DNA from: Actinomycetes bacterium
GTDB taxonomy: Bacteria; Actinomycetota; Actinomycetes; Actinomycetales; Microbacteriaceae
DNA length: 9,812 nt
Direction of reading: 5' to 3'
NCBI GenBank assembly: GCA_023432305.1
Contig: JAEYUT010000327.1
Coordinates: 1-9,812 of the forward strand
The notes under the pieces are model-generated. The model was not told where the DNA came from. It searched no databases and worked only from the letters and a program-made list of their open reading frames with translations. Made by a program: the position numbers and the translations under genes. Positions within the stretch are counted from its first letter, which is position 1; every line of letters starts with the position of its first letter. Shown here piece by piece: positions 1-6,560 of the stretch.

Positions 1-1
1 C

Positions 2-577
2 ATCATGGTCGACGGTCAGTCGGCCATCGCGGAGCCCACGATCGCGCGCATCCGCGAGCTCTGCGAGTCGGTCGGCGGCGTCGCCCGTCCCGACGAAGAG
101 GGCGCCCACTGGTGGGAGCACCGCTACGACTTCTACCGTCCGCCGCTTCAGCCCGGCTACCCGAAGATGTACGGCACGGTCGAGACCCTCACCACGTTCG
201 ACAAGCTGCCCGGCCTCTACCAGGCCAAGCGCGACCACATCCTGTCCACCTACGCTCAGTACGACGTGAAGTACACCGCGCACTTCTCGCACTGGTACCC
301 GTGGGGTGGCATGATCTACGACCGCTTCTACATCGACAACCCGCCGGCTGACGCCGCCGAGGCCCTGAAGCTGCACAACGAGATCTGGGACTCCTGCTCG
401 CGCATCAACCTCGAGCACACCGGAATGCTCAACGAGCACCACGGAATCGGCTTCAAGCTCGGTCGCCTCATGCGCGAGCAGCAGGGCGCGACCTTCGACG
501 TCCTCCTCGGGATCAAGCGTCAGCTCGACCCCAAGGGCATCCTGAACCCCGGCAAGCTCGGCTTCGGGATCTGGTGA
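2..577 (+). CDS. FAD-linked oxidase/dehydrogenase, C-terminal part (AGPS/YgcU-like), 5' end outside window
   Basis: This is the C-terminal 191 residues of a flavoprotein of the FAD-binding oxidoreductase/transferase type 4 group (alkyl-DHAP synthase, D-lactate/glycolate dehydrogenase relatives). The frame is open to the window edge. The Met at position 5 is probably internal, because the residues after it (MVDGQ, then a helix ending ESVGG) look like a mid-domain strand-helix unit and the FAD-binding N-terminal half is missing. Numbering from that Met, WWEHRYD (36-42), TVET (58-61), the SHWYPWGG stretch (95-102), EHHGIG (144-149) and the ending LDPKGILNPGKLG (174-186) are typical of the FAD-oxidase C-terminal domain. 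EHHGIG matches the HHHGVG active-site segment of alkyl-DHAP synthase with the first His replaced by Glu. The stop overlaps the kinase start by one base (TGATG). A dehydrogenase for a hydroxyl-bearing metabolite is inferred; the substrate is unknown. Confidence 0.85.
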   Translation: MMVDGQSAIAEPTIARIRELCESVGGVARPDEEGAHWWEHRYDFYRPPLQPGYPKMYGTVETLTTFDKLPGLYQAKRDHILSTYAQYDVKYTAHFSHWYPWGGMIYDRFYIDNPPADAAEALKLHNEIWDSCSRINLEHTGMLNEHHGIGFKLGRLMREQQGATFDVLLGIKRQLDPKGILNPGKLGFGIW

Positions 578-2133
578 TGACTGTGCCTTCGCTGTCGAGT
601 GATGCGTCTGGTGGGAGCGCGGTGTCATCGGGCTATGTGATCGGTGTCGATGCCGGCACAGGTGGCTGCAAGGTGACCGTGCTCGGCAGCGAAGGCACTA
701 TCCACGCGTCGGTCTACGTTCCGTATCCGTCGATCTACGCGAACCCCGGGTGGGTCGAGCAGGATCCCGAGCAGTGGCGGGAGGCGGCGCTCTCGGGCGT
801 CGCCCAGGCGCTCAGCGGCTTCAGCGCCGCCCAGCGCGCCGCCGTGCGCGGGCTCATCTTCTCGGCCCCCCACCACATCGCCGTGCTCCTGGACGCCGAC
901 GGCCGTCCGGTGCGCAACGCGATCATGTGGAACGACCAGCGCAGCGGCGAGCAGGTGCGCCGCCTGCAGGAGCAGCACGGGGATCTGATCCTCGATGTCA
1001 CGCGCAACAACGTGAGCGCCACGTGGACGCTCGCGCACCTCGCCTGGCTCACCGATCACGAGCCCGAGGTGCGTTCGAAGGCCGTGCGCATGGTCTACAT
1101 GAAGGACTATCTGCGTTCCGCGTTCTCGGGCGGCGACACCCTCACCGACTACATCGAGGGCGGCGGCACCCTGTACTGGGATCTGCGCCGCCGCGAATGG
1201 AGCCGTGAGCTCCTCGAGATCGTGGGCTTCGCGGATGTCGCGCAGCCGGAGATCGTCACGCCGACCACCGTCGTCGGCACGGTCACGCCCGCCGCGGCCG
1301 AGCGCACGGGCCTCCCGCTCGACGCGCTCGTGTACGTCGGCACCGCCGACAGCGCGGCGGAGATCTACGCAGCTGGCGGTGTGCGACCCGGTGACGCGGT
1401 CGTGAAGCTCGCGACGGCCGGCAACCTGCAGGTCGTGACGGACGCGCTGCCCAGCACCACGCGTCCGCTCACCTATGAGCACCCGATCGACGGCCAGTAC
1501 TACGTCAACACCGCGACCAACTTCGCGGCGGCGTCGTTCCGCTGGTTCCGCGAGTCGTTCGTCGACGAGCTCGCCGCCGAACGCGGCGTGGAGTCGTACG
1601 AGATCACCGAGGCGGATGTCTCGGGCGTTCCTGCCGGCAGCCGCGGCCTGATGTTCCACCCGTACCTGAACGGCGAGCGCAGTCCGCTCTGGGACCCGAA
1701 GCAGCGCGGCTCGTTCTTCGGCGTCACCCCGGTGCACGACCGCGCGCACTTCACGCGTGCCGTCATGGAGGGTGTCGCGATGTCGATCCGTCACGCTTCG
1801 AAGGATCACGACCGGTTCCCCGAGAAGGCTCGCCTGGTGGGCGGCGGCGCGAACAGCGTCACCTGGGGTCAGATCGTGTCCGATGTGCTCGGCATCCCCG
1901 TCGAGGTTCCGGAGCTCGCCGATTCGTCGGCGGGAACCGCGCTGCTCGCGGCCACCGAGCTCGGCTGGTTCTCGGATGTGGCCGAGGCGGCCGAGTCCGC
2001 CCAGAACATCCTGCGCGCTCACGAGCCGAACCCGGAGGCCGTCGCCGTGTACGAGGAGCGCTTCGCGCTGTACACCGAGTACGAGGAGGCGACGCGCTCG
2101 ATCGCGCATCGTCTGGCGGACAGCGGGGCATGA
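577..2133 (+). CDS. FGGY-family carbohydrate kinase (xylulokinase-like)
   Basis: This 518-residue cytoplasmic kinase should transfer the ATP gamma-phosphate to a sugar or polyol hydroxyl. It has the two actin-like FGGY domains. The phosphate-1 loop is DAGTGG at 25-30, MWNDQRS at 117-123 matches the LWNDGRS segment of xylulokinases, GTADSA at 256-261 holds the likely catalytic base Asp258, and LVGGGANS at 420-427 with the helix to about 445 is the C-terminal nucleotide-binding motif. GlpK-type signatures are absent. Where XylB has SGQMHG, this protein has SAPHHI (96-101), so the substrate pocket differs. ATG 577 overlaps the oxidase stop, which suggests translational coupling. GTG 622, with GGGAG at 612-616, is an alternative start that would give 503 residues beginning just before the first strand. 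Pairing with an FAD oxidase resembles E. coli ygcU-ygcE (from memory). Family is certain; substrate is not. Confidence 0.9.
   Translation: MTVPSLSSDASGGSAVSSGYVIGVDAGTGGCKVTVLGSEGTIHASVYVPYPSIYANPGWVEQDPEQWREAALSGVAQALSGFSAAQRAAVRGLIFSAPHHIAVLLDADGRPVRNAIMWNDQRSGEQVRRLQEQHGDLILDVTRNNVSATWTLAHLAWLTDHEPEVRSKAVRMVYMKDYLRSAFSGGDTLTDYIEGGGTLYWDLRRREWSRELLEIVGFADVAQPEIVTPTTVVGTVTPAAAERTGLPLDALVYVGTADSAAEIYAAGGVRPGDAVVKLATAGNLQVVTDALPSTTRPLTYEHPIDGQYYVNTATNFAAASFRWFRESFVDELAAERGVESYEITEADVSGVPAGSRGLMFHPYLNGERSPLWDPKQRGSFFGVTPVHDRAHFTRAVMEGVAMSIRHASKDHDRFPEKARLVGGGANSVTWGQIVSDVLGIPVEVPELADSSAGTALLAATELGWFSDVAEAAESAQNILRAHEPNPEAVAVYEERFALYTEYEEATRSIAHRLADSGA
612..624 (+). promoter_or_regulatory. Possible ribosome binding site and alternative GTG start of the kinase gene
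   Basis: GGGAG at 612-616 sits 5 nt before GTG 622. From there the protein would begin (M)SSGYVIGVDAGTGG, with only four residues before the first FGGY strand, as is usual for the family. Only a weak GGGA (566-569) precedes the ATG at 577. The overlap with the upstream stop still favours 577, so this is an alternative, not the preferred start. Confidence 0.3.
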
Positions 2134-3050
2134 CCTCGCCGACCACGGGGGACGCGCAGCTCTCGCTTCGGCAGCTGCGGCAGTTCCTCGTGGTCGCCCG
2201 CGAGGGCAACATGCGCCGTGCTGCGGAGATGCTGTTCATCTCGCAGCCGGCGCTCTCTCTCAGCGTGCAGCAGCTGGAGCGCGAGCTGCGGGTGACTCTG
2301 TTCGAGCGCAGCGCCCGCGGGGTGACCCTCACCGAGGCGGGCGCGCTGTTCCGCGATCGCGCGCAGGCGCTCATCGCTGCGGCGGAGGCGGCGGTCGCGG
2401 ATGTGCGCGGCGTCGCCGGCATCCGTCCGATCCGGGTGGGGTATCTGCACAGCGTCGGCGCTGAGCTGCTGACACGCGTGATCACCGGATTCGAGCGCGA
2501 GTTCCCCGCGCATCCGGTGGAGGCGCGCAGCTTCGATCTGTCCGACCCCACGGCGGGTGTCGCGTCGGGCACCGCGGATGTGGCGTTCACCCGCTCGCCG
2601 ATCCTCGATCCGGAGCTGCATCACCTGGATCTCGCGACCGAGCAGTGGGCGGTGTGCCTCGCCCAGTCGCATCCGCTCGCGGGTCGCGAGGAGGTCTCCA
2701 TCGAGGAGCTTCTGGATGAGCCGGTCGTCGCGGCGCCCGAGAGCGCGGGTTCGTGGCGGGATCACTGGATGGCGGCGCAGGTGCGCGGCGGCCGCCCGGC
2801 GATCGTGGCGGCTGTCGCGGCGACGTTCGAGGCGGAGTACCTCGCGGTCGCGCGCGGGCAGGGCATCAGCTTCACGACCACGGAGGCGGCGCGGCTGTTC
2901 CGTCCGCCGGGGGTGCGCTTCATTCCGGTCGCCGGGATGGAGCCTGCGCGCGTGACGATGACGTGGCGCTCGGATCTGCCGCATGTGCGCCGCTTCGTCG
3001 ATTTCGTCCGCACACAGACTCTGGGGCCTTCAGCTTCTCTGATCGTCTGA
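2130..3050 (+). CDS. LysR-family transcriptional regulator
   Basis: This is a 306-residue DNA-binding regulator of standard LysR length. The winged helix-turn-helix covers about residues 11-70: LSLRQLRQFL opens it, AAEMLFISQPALSLSVQQLE (31-50) carries the recognition helix, and LFERSARGVTLTEAG (58-71) is the wing. A linker helix follows to about 95. From about 100 (IRVGYLHS) to the end is the periplasmic-binding-protein-like inducer domain, including the LAQSHPLAG segment (178-185) typical of the family. Its ATG overlaps the kinase stop by 4 nt (ATGA), so it appears to be the last gene of the oxidase-kinase transcript and not divergently transcribed, which is the more usual LysR layout. The inverted repeats at 3091-3116 just downstream are its most likely operator. 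The inducer is unknown, and activator versus repressor cannot be told from the sequence. Confidence 0.95.
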   Translation: MTSPTTGDAQLSLRQLRQFLVVAREGNMRRAAEMLFISQPALSLSVQQLERELRVTLFERSARGVTLTEAGALFRDRAQALIAAAEAAVADVRGVAGIRPIRVGYLHSVGAELLTRVITGFEREFPAHPVEARSFDLSDPTAGVASGTADVAFTRSPILDPELHHLDLATEQWAVCLAQSHPLAGREEVSIEELLDEPVVAAPESAGSWRDHWMAAQVRGGRPAIVAAVAATFEAEYLAVARGQGISFTTTEAARLFRPPGVRFIPVAGMEPARVTMTWRSDLPHVRRFVDFVRTQTLGPSASLIV

Positions 3051-3090
3051 TCCGAACATGCGGCTTCTCCGCGCGCCCTCACCGTGTTCC

Positions 3091-3116
3091 ACTTGTTGAC
3101 AGATCAAGTTTCAACA
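3091..3116 (+). promoter_or_regulatory. Overlapping inverted repeats, candidate LysR-type operator
   Basis: An AT-richer block in the 79-nt gap before the first aminotransferase gene holds three overlapping perfect inverted repeats: ACTTG-N9-CAAGT (3091-3109), TTGA-N4-TCAA (3096-3107) and TGTTGA-N11-TCAACA (3094-3116). The first contains the T-N11-A core (T3094, A3106) known for LysR sites. TTGACA at 3096-3101 could also serve as a -35 box, but no convincing -10 lies 16-18 nt further on (AGGGAT falls in the ribosome binding site). The last base of the repeat is the first base of AGGAGG (3116-3121), so a bound protein could also block translation-start DNA. Assignment to the adjacent LysR protein is inference. 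Confidence 0.55.
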
Positions 3117-3129
3117 GGAGGGATGATCC

Positions 3130-4443
3130 ATGGAATCGCGAGATGCGATGCTCGAGCGCGGCCGACAGGCCCTGATGGGCGGTTTCGGCGCGGAAGGCGT
3201 GCGCAAGCCGGTGATCGTGAGGTCCGAGGGTGCACGCGTCTGGGATGACCAGGGCAACTCGTTCATCGATCTCACCTCGCAGTCCTGGACCAACAACATC
3301 GGCGGATCCGACCCGCGGATCGCCGAGGCCGCCTACCAGCAGGCGCTGCAGCTCAGCCACGTGCGCTCGATGTACCAGACCGAGCCGCAGCTCATGCTCG
3401 CCGCGCAGCTCGCCGAGATCGCACCCGAGGGGCTCGGCAAGGTGGCCTTCAGCCTGCACGGCAGCACCGCCATCGAGACCGCCATGCGCCTCGCCCTCAA
3501 GAACGCGGACACCCCCGGCCCGTTCATCGCGCTCAACGACGCGTACCACGGCCGCACGTTCGCGACGATGGGACTCAGCTGGCCGCACGCAGAGCGCCGC
3601 TTCGATCAGCAGATCCCGTGGGCCATCCGCGTGCGCCAGCCGTACGCCTACCGTGCCCCGAAGGGCGTCTCGCCGAGCGAGTGGGCCGAGAAGTGCGCCG
3701 AGGACCTGCGCGAGGTCATCCGCGCGTCGCACACGCAGCGCCCCGTCGCGTTCATCATGGAGCCCGTCCAGGGCAACGGCACCCAGCTCGACTTCCCCGT
3801 CGAGTACTACCAGCGCGTGCGCGAGATCTGCTCCGAGACGGGCGTCTTCCTGATCTTCGACGAGATCCAGACCGGCTTCGGCCGCACCGGGAAGATGTGG
3901 GCCTCGGAGTACTACGGCGTGACCCCCGACATCCTCGTCTTCGGCAAGGCCGCGGCGGGCGGCTACCCCCTCGCCGGCGTCATCGCGCGCGAGGACATGA
4001 AGCCGTTCGGGCCCGGAGAGGATGCTCTCACGTTCGGCGGGTTCCCGCCCAGCATGGCGGCTGCTCTCGAGAACCTGCGCATCCTGCGCGAGGGCGACTA
4101 CATCGAGAACGCCGCACGGATGGGCGAGTACACCACCGGACGCCTGAAGGAGCTCGCGGAGCGCCACCCGCTCATCGGCGAGGTGCGCGGCCCTGGCCTG
4201 CTCATCGGCGTCGAACTCGTCGAGGATCGCGAGACGAAGGCGCCCGCGATCAGCGCCACCGGCCAGGTGCTCGAGCGCGGCTGGGAGCGCGGCGTGATGT
4301 TCGGCGAGACCCGTTTCGCGAACTCGGGGAACGTCGTCAAGTTCAAGCCTCCGATGTGCGTCACGAAGGACGAGATCGACACGTGCGTGGACGTCTTCGA
4401 CGAGATCCTCACGGAGCTCGAGGCGGAGCGTGTAAACGCCTGA
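3130..4443 (+). CDS. Class III PLP-dependent aminotransferase (GABA/ornithine-aminotransferase fold)
   Basis: This 437-residue fold-type I PLP enzyme is predicted to move an amino group from an amine or amino acid to a 2-oxo acid in the cytoplasm. Visible landmarks are YHG at 139-141 (ring stacking region), EPVQG at 211-215, DEIQTGFGRTG at 244-254 with Asp244 for the pyridine nitrogen, Lys273 in FGKAAAGGYPLAGV as the Schiff-base lysine, and Thr301 in TFGG from the partner subunit. The phosphate cup reads LHGSTAIE (109-116), where most relatives have SGSEA or SGTEA. The early LGH motif is replaced by IGGSDP (57-62). AGGAGG at 3116-3121, 8 nt before the ATG, fixes the start; an ATG at 3123 is out of frame. 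It lies between a candidate LysR box and the transporter promoter. Substrate is not assigned: GABA, putrescine-derived amines, other omega-amines or a dialkylglycine-like substrate are all possible. Confidence 0.9.
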   Translation: MESRDAMLERGRQALMGGFGAEGVRKPVIVRSEGARVWDDQGNSFIDLTSQSWTNNIGGSDPRIAEAAYQQALQLSHVRSMYQTEPQLMLAAQLAEIAPEGLGKVAFSLHGSTAIETAMRLALKNADTPGPFIALNDAYHGRTFATMGLSWPHAERRFDQQIPWAIRVRQPYAYRAPKGVSPSEWAEKCAEDLREVIRASHTQRPVAFIMEPVQGNGTQLDFPVEYYQRVREICSETGVFLIFDEIQTGFGRTGKMWASEYYGVTPDILVFGKAAAGGYPLAGVIAREDMKPFGPGEDALTFGGFPPSMAAALENLRILREGDYIENAARMGEYTTGRLKELAERHPLIGEVRGPGLLIGVELVEDRETKAPAISATGQVLERGWERGVMFGETRFANSGNVVKFKPPMCVTKDEIDTCVDVFDEILTELEAERVNA

Positions 4444-4473
4444 TGACGTTTCGCGCCTCGACCGCCTCGCGGG

Positions 4474-4502
4474 TTGACATGGCATCCACCCGCTGAGATA
4501 GT
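4474..4502 (+). promoter_or_regulatory. Sigma70-like promoter for the ABC transporter operon
   Basis: TTGACA (4474-4479, a perfect -35), a 17-nt spacer and GATAGT (4497-4502, four of six -10 positions) lie in the 107-nt gap before the binding-protein gene. Transcription would begin near 4509, leaving a leader of about 40 nt. No terminator hairpin precedes it, so read-through from the aminotransferase gene is also possible. An internal promoter here would let the binding protein be made in excess over upstream genes. Confidence 0.6.
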
Positions 4503-4550
4503 CGTCTATACAACCAAGCAGTACCTCCAACTCAACCATTGGGGAATCAC

Positions 4551-5612
4551 ATGAAGAAGACCAAGCTCTTCGCCCTCGCAGCCGGCACCGTTGCCGTCGC
4601 GATGACGATCACCGGCTGCACCAGCGACGGCGGCAGCTCCAGCAGCGAGGGCGCCGCCAGCGACACCCTCTACTTCGCCGGATGGGGCGGCCAGTACCAG
4701 GAGGCCATCGGCGAGGCGATCATCAAGCCGTTCGAGGAGAAGTACGGCGTCAAGGTCGTCCAGGACTCGCCCGTCGACTACGTCAAGATCGAGCAGATGG
4801 TTGCCGCCGGCAACATCACCTGGGACGTCACCGACAACGACCCGTTCTTCGTCAACCCGAACTGCGGCACGCTGTTCGAGGAGATCGACCAGACCGCGAT
4901 CGAGGGCCTCCCCGAGGACATCATCGCGCCCTGCGCCGTGCCGATCATCCAGTACGCGCAGGTCCTGATGTACAACACCGAGACGTACCCGGACCCGGCC
5001 ACGGCTCCCCAGAGCTGGGCTGACTTCTTCGACACCGAGAAGTTCCCCGGAACGCGCGCCGTCGGCAACTACGCCACCTACGGCGCTGTCGAGGCCGCCC
5101 TTCTCGCTGACGGTGTCGCCGAGGACGAGCTGTACCCGCTCGACTTCGACCGCGCCTACGCGAAGCTCGACACCATCAAGGACAGCCTCGTGTTCTGGGA
5201 CACCGGCGCCCAGCAGGAGCAGCTCCTCGTCTCGGGTGAGCCCGACATGATGATCGCCTGGTCGGGCCGTGCGGCCACCCAGGTCCGCGAAGGTGCCACC
5301 TACGCGCCGGTCTTCAACCAGTCGATCATCGCGTACAACACGCTCGCGATCACCAAGAACACCAAGAACAAGGAGCTCGCGGAGAAGTTCGTCGCGTTCG
5401 CCCTCGAGGCCGAGCAGCAGAGCCGCCTGGCCGAGCTGATCGCCTACTCGCCGGCGAACCTCAACGCCACCCCGACCCTCGACGAGATCGGTCAGCAGTA
5501 CAACGTGATCGACCAGGCGATCCAGGATGTCTCGCTCTACCAGGACATGAACTGGTGGGGTGACAACCTCAACGCCGGCGTCGAGCGCTGGACCAACTGG
5601 GCCATCGGCTAA
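4551..5612 (+). CDS. ABC transporter substrate-binding lipoprotein (spermidine/putrescine-binding superfamily)
   Basis: This 353-residue extracellular binding protein captures the ligand for the importer encoded just downstream. It begins with a lipoprotein signal: Lys at 2, 3 and 5, a hydrophobic stretch to about 20, and lipobox ITGC with Cys23 as the lipidated residue, followed by a Ser/Gly-rich tether. The rest is a type 2 periplasmic-binding fold of the PotD/PotF group (GWGGQY at 44-49, VLMYNTE at 138-144, WSGRAA at 237-242, YNTLAI at 262-267). Cys105 and Cys128 may form a disulfide. ATG 4551, with GGGGA 5 nt upstream, is chosen over an in-frame TTG at 4539, because it starts the signal peptide properly. 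By hand alignment, positions equivalent to the acidic amine ligands of PotD/PotF are Arg240, Asn263 and small or aromatic residues near 174-178. Polyamine binding is therefore doubtful. The ligand is unassigned. Confidence 0.9.
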   Translation: MKKTKLFALAAGTVAVAMTITGCTSDGGSSSSEGAASDTLYFAGWGGQYQEAIGEAIIKPFEEKYGVKVVQDSPVDYVKIEQMVAAGNITWDVTDNDPFFVNPNCGTLFEEIDQTAIEGLPEDIIAPCAVPIIQYAQVLMYNTETYPDPATAPQSWADFFDTEKFPGTRAVGNYATYGAVEAALLADGVAEDELYPLDFDRAYAKLDTIKDSLVFWDTGAQQEQLLVSGEPDMMIAWSGRAATQVREGATYAPVFNQSIIAYNTLAITKNTKNKELAEKFVAFALEAEQQSRLAELIAYSPANLNATPTLDEIGQQYNVIDQAIQDVSLYQDMNWWGDNLNAGVERWTNWAIG

Positions 5613-5654
5613 ACCCCAACCCCCCCTTTTCACTACCCAACCCGGAGAACGCCC

Positions 5655-6560
5655 GTGACGAGCACACAATCGCTCCGAACCGCGCAGGCAGGTCGTCGCC
5701 CTCGTGGCGGCGGCCTGCCCCGGCCACGTCGCGCGGGACTGCGGGCACTGCCCGTGGTCCCCGCGATCGCCGTGGTCGTCGTCGCGCTGATCATCCCCGT
5801 CGTGATTCTGCTGTCGCAGAGCTTCTTCGACCCCGACTTCACCCTCGACAACTACACGAAGCTCTTCGCTGATGAGACGTCGATGACCGTCCTCGGTCGC
5901 ACGCTCGGCATGTCGGCGATCGTGACCGTCGTCACCCTGCTTCTGGCATACCCGTACGCCGCAGCCATGACCATGGTGTCCGACAAGTGGCGCGCGGTCA
6001 TGCTCGCCATCGTGCTGCTGCCGTTCTGGACCAGCCTCATGGCACGCACCTTCGCGTGGATCGTGCTCCTCCAGGAGAACGGCCCCGTCAACGCGCTGCT
6101 GAGCGTCGTCGGCCTCGGCGACATCAAGCTCGGCGGCACCGCCATCGGCGTGGTCATCGGCATGACCCAGGTGCTGCTGCCCTTCATGGTGCTGCCGCTG
6201 TACAGCGTGCTCTCCACCATCGACCTGCGCCTCGTGACCGCCGCGCAGAGCCTCGGCGCCCGCCCGCTCGTCGCCTTCGCGAAGGTGTACCTGCCCCTGT
6301 CCATGCCCGGCATCTTCGCCGGCATCACCCTCGTCTTCATCATGAGCATCGGGTTCTACGTGACCCCCGCCCTCCTCGGCTCACCGCGTGAGGCGATGGT
6401 CGCCCAGCTCATCGACACCCGCATCATCCGCATGCTCGACTTCGCCGGGGGTGGAGCGCTCTCCCTCGTGCTGATCGCGATCATCCTCGTTCTGCTCGGG
6501 GTCGTCACGCGGTTCGTCGGCCTCTCGCAGGCGCTCGGAGCAGGAGCAACCAAGCGATGA
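5655..6560 (+). CDS. ABC transporter permease (PotB-like)
   Basis: This 301-residue membrane protein is one of the two channel-forming subunits of the importer. An Arg/Pro/Gly-rich cytoplasmic tail (about 8-31) precedes six predicted membrane segments, at roughly 32-54, 80-104, 113-138, 160-182, 217-240 and 266-287. The cytoplasmic EAA loop, which docks with the ATPase, is seen as TAAQSLGA (195-202) followed by VYLPLSMPGI (211-220). It starts with GTG 5655, preceded by GGAGAA (5644-5649) at good spacing, 42 nt after the binding-protein gene. Its TGA overlaps the next ATG by 4 nt. The family (PotB, COG1176-type) is well supported. The name describes homology only, since the transported compound is not known. 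Confidence 0.92.
   Translation: MTSTQSLRTAQAGRRPRGGGLPRPRRAGLRALPVVPAIAVVVVALIIPVVILLSQSFFDPDFTLDNYTKLFADETSMTVLGRTLGMSAIVTVVTLLLAYPYAAAMTMVSDKWRAVMLAIVLLPFWTSLMARTFAWIVLLQENGPVNALLSVVGLGDIKLGGTAIGVVIGMTQVLLPFMVLPLYSVLSTIDLRLVTAAQSLGARPLVAFAKVYLPLSMPGIFAGITLVFIMSIGFYVTPALLGSPREAMVAQLIDTRIIRMLDFAGGGALSLVLIAIILVLLGVVTRFVGLSQALGAGATKR

Noticed and set aside
625..2109. 494-codon open frame on the - strand opposite the kinase gene
   Set aside because: It is Arg/Ala/Val/His-rich with no recognisable domain and lies wholly antisense to a clear FGGY kinase. Long antisense frames are expected in high-GC DNA with biased third positions.
4428..4439. GCGT-GTAA-ACGC inverted repeat at the end of the first aminotransferase gene, resembling a LacI/GntR half-operator
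   Set aside because: Only four bases per arm, inside coding sequence, and no LacI or GntR regulator is in the window. It is likely chance.
4504..4514. GTCTATACAAC as a GntR-type operator
   Set aside because: Only a partial palindrome is present and there is no GntR gene nearby. The match is too weak to report as a site.
3079..4539. Long - strand open frame opposite the first aminotransferase (similar ones lie opposite 4506-5669, 7183-8445 and 8458-9681)
   Set aside because: All show low-complexity Arg/Asp/Glu/Val-rich composition and mirror the + strand genes. None has a domain, a ribosome binding site or a separate location.
4539..4550. TTG start giving four extra residues on the binding protein
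   Set aside because: ATG 4551 begins a standard Lys-rich lipoprotein signal, and GGGGA at 4541-4545 is suitably spaced for it. The TTG overlaps that site.
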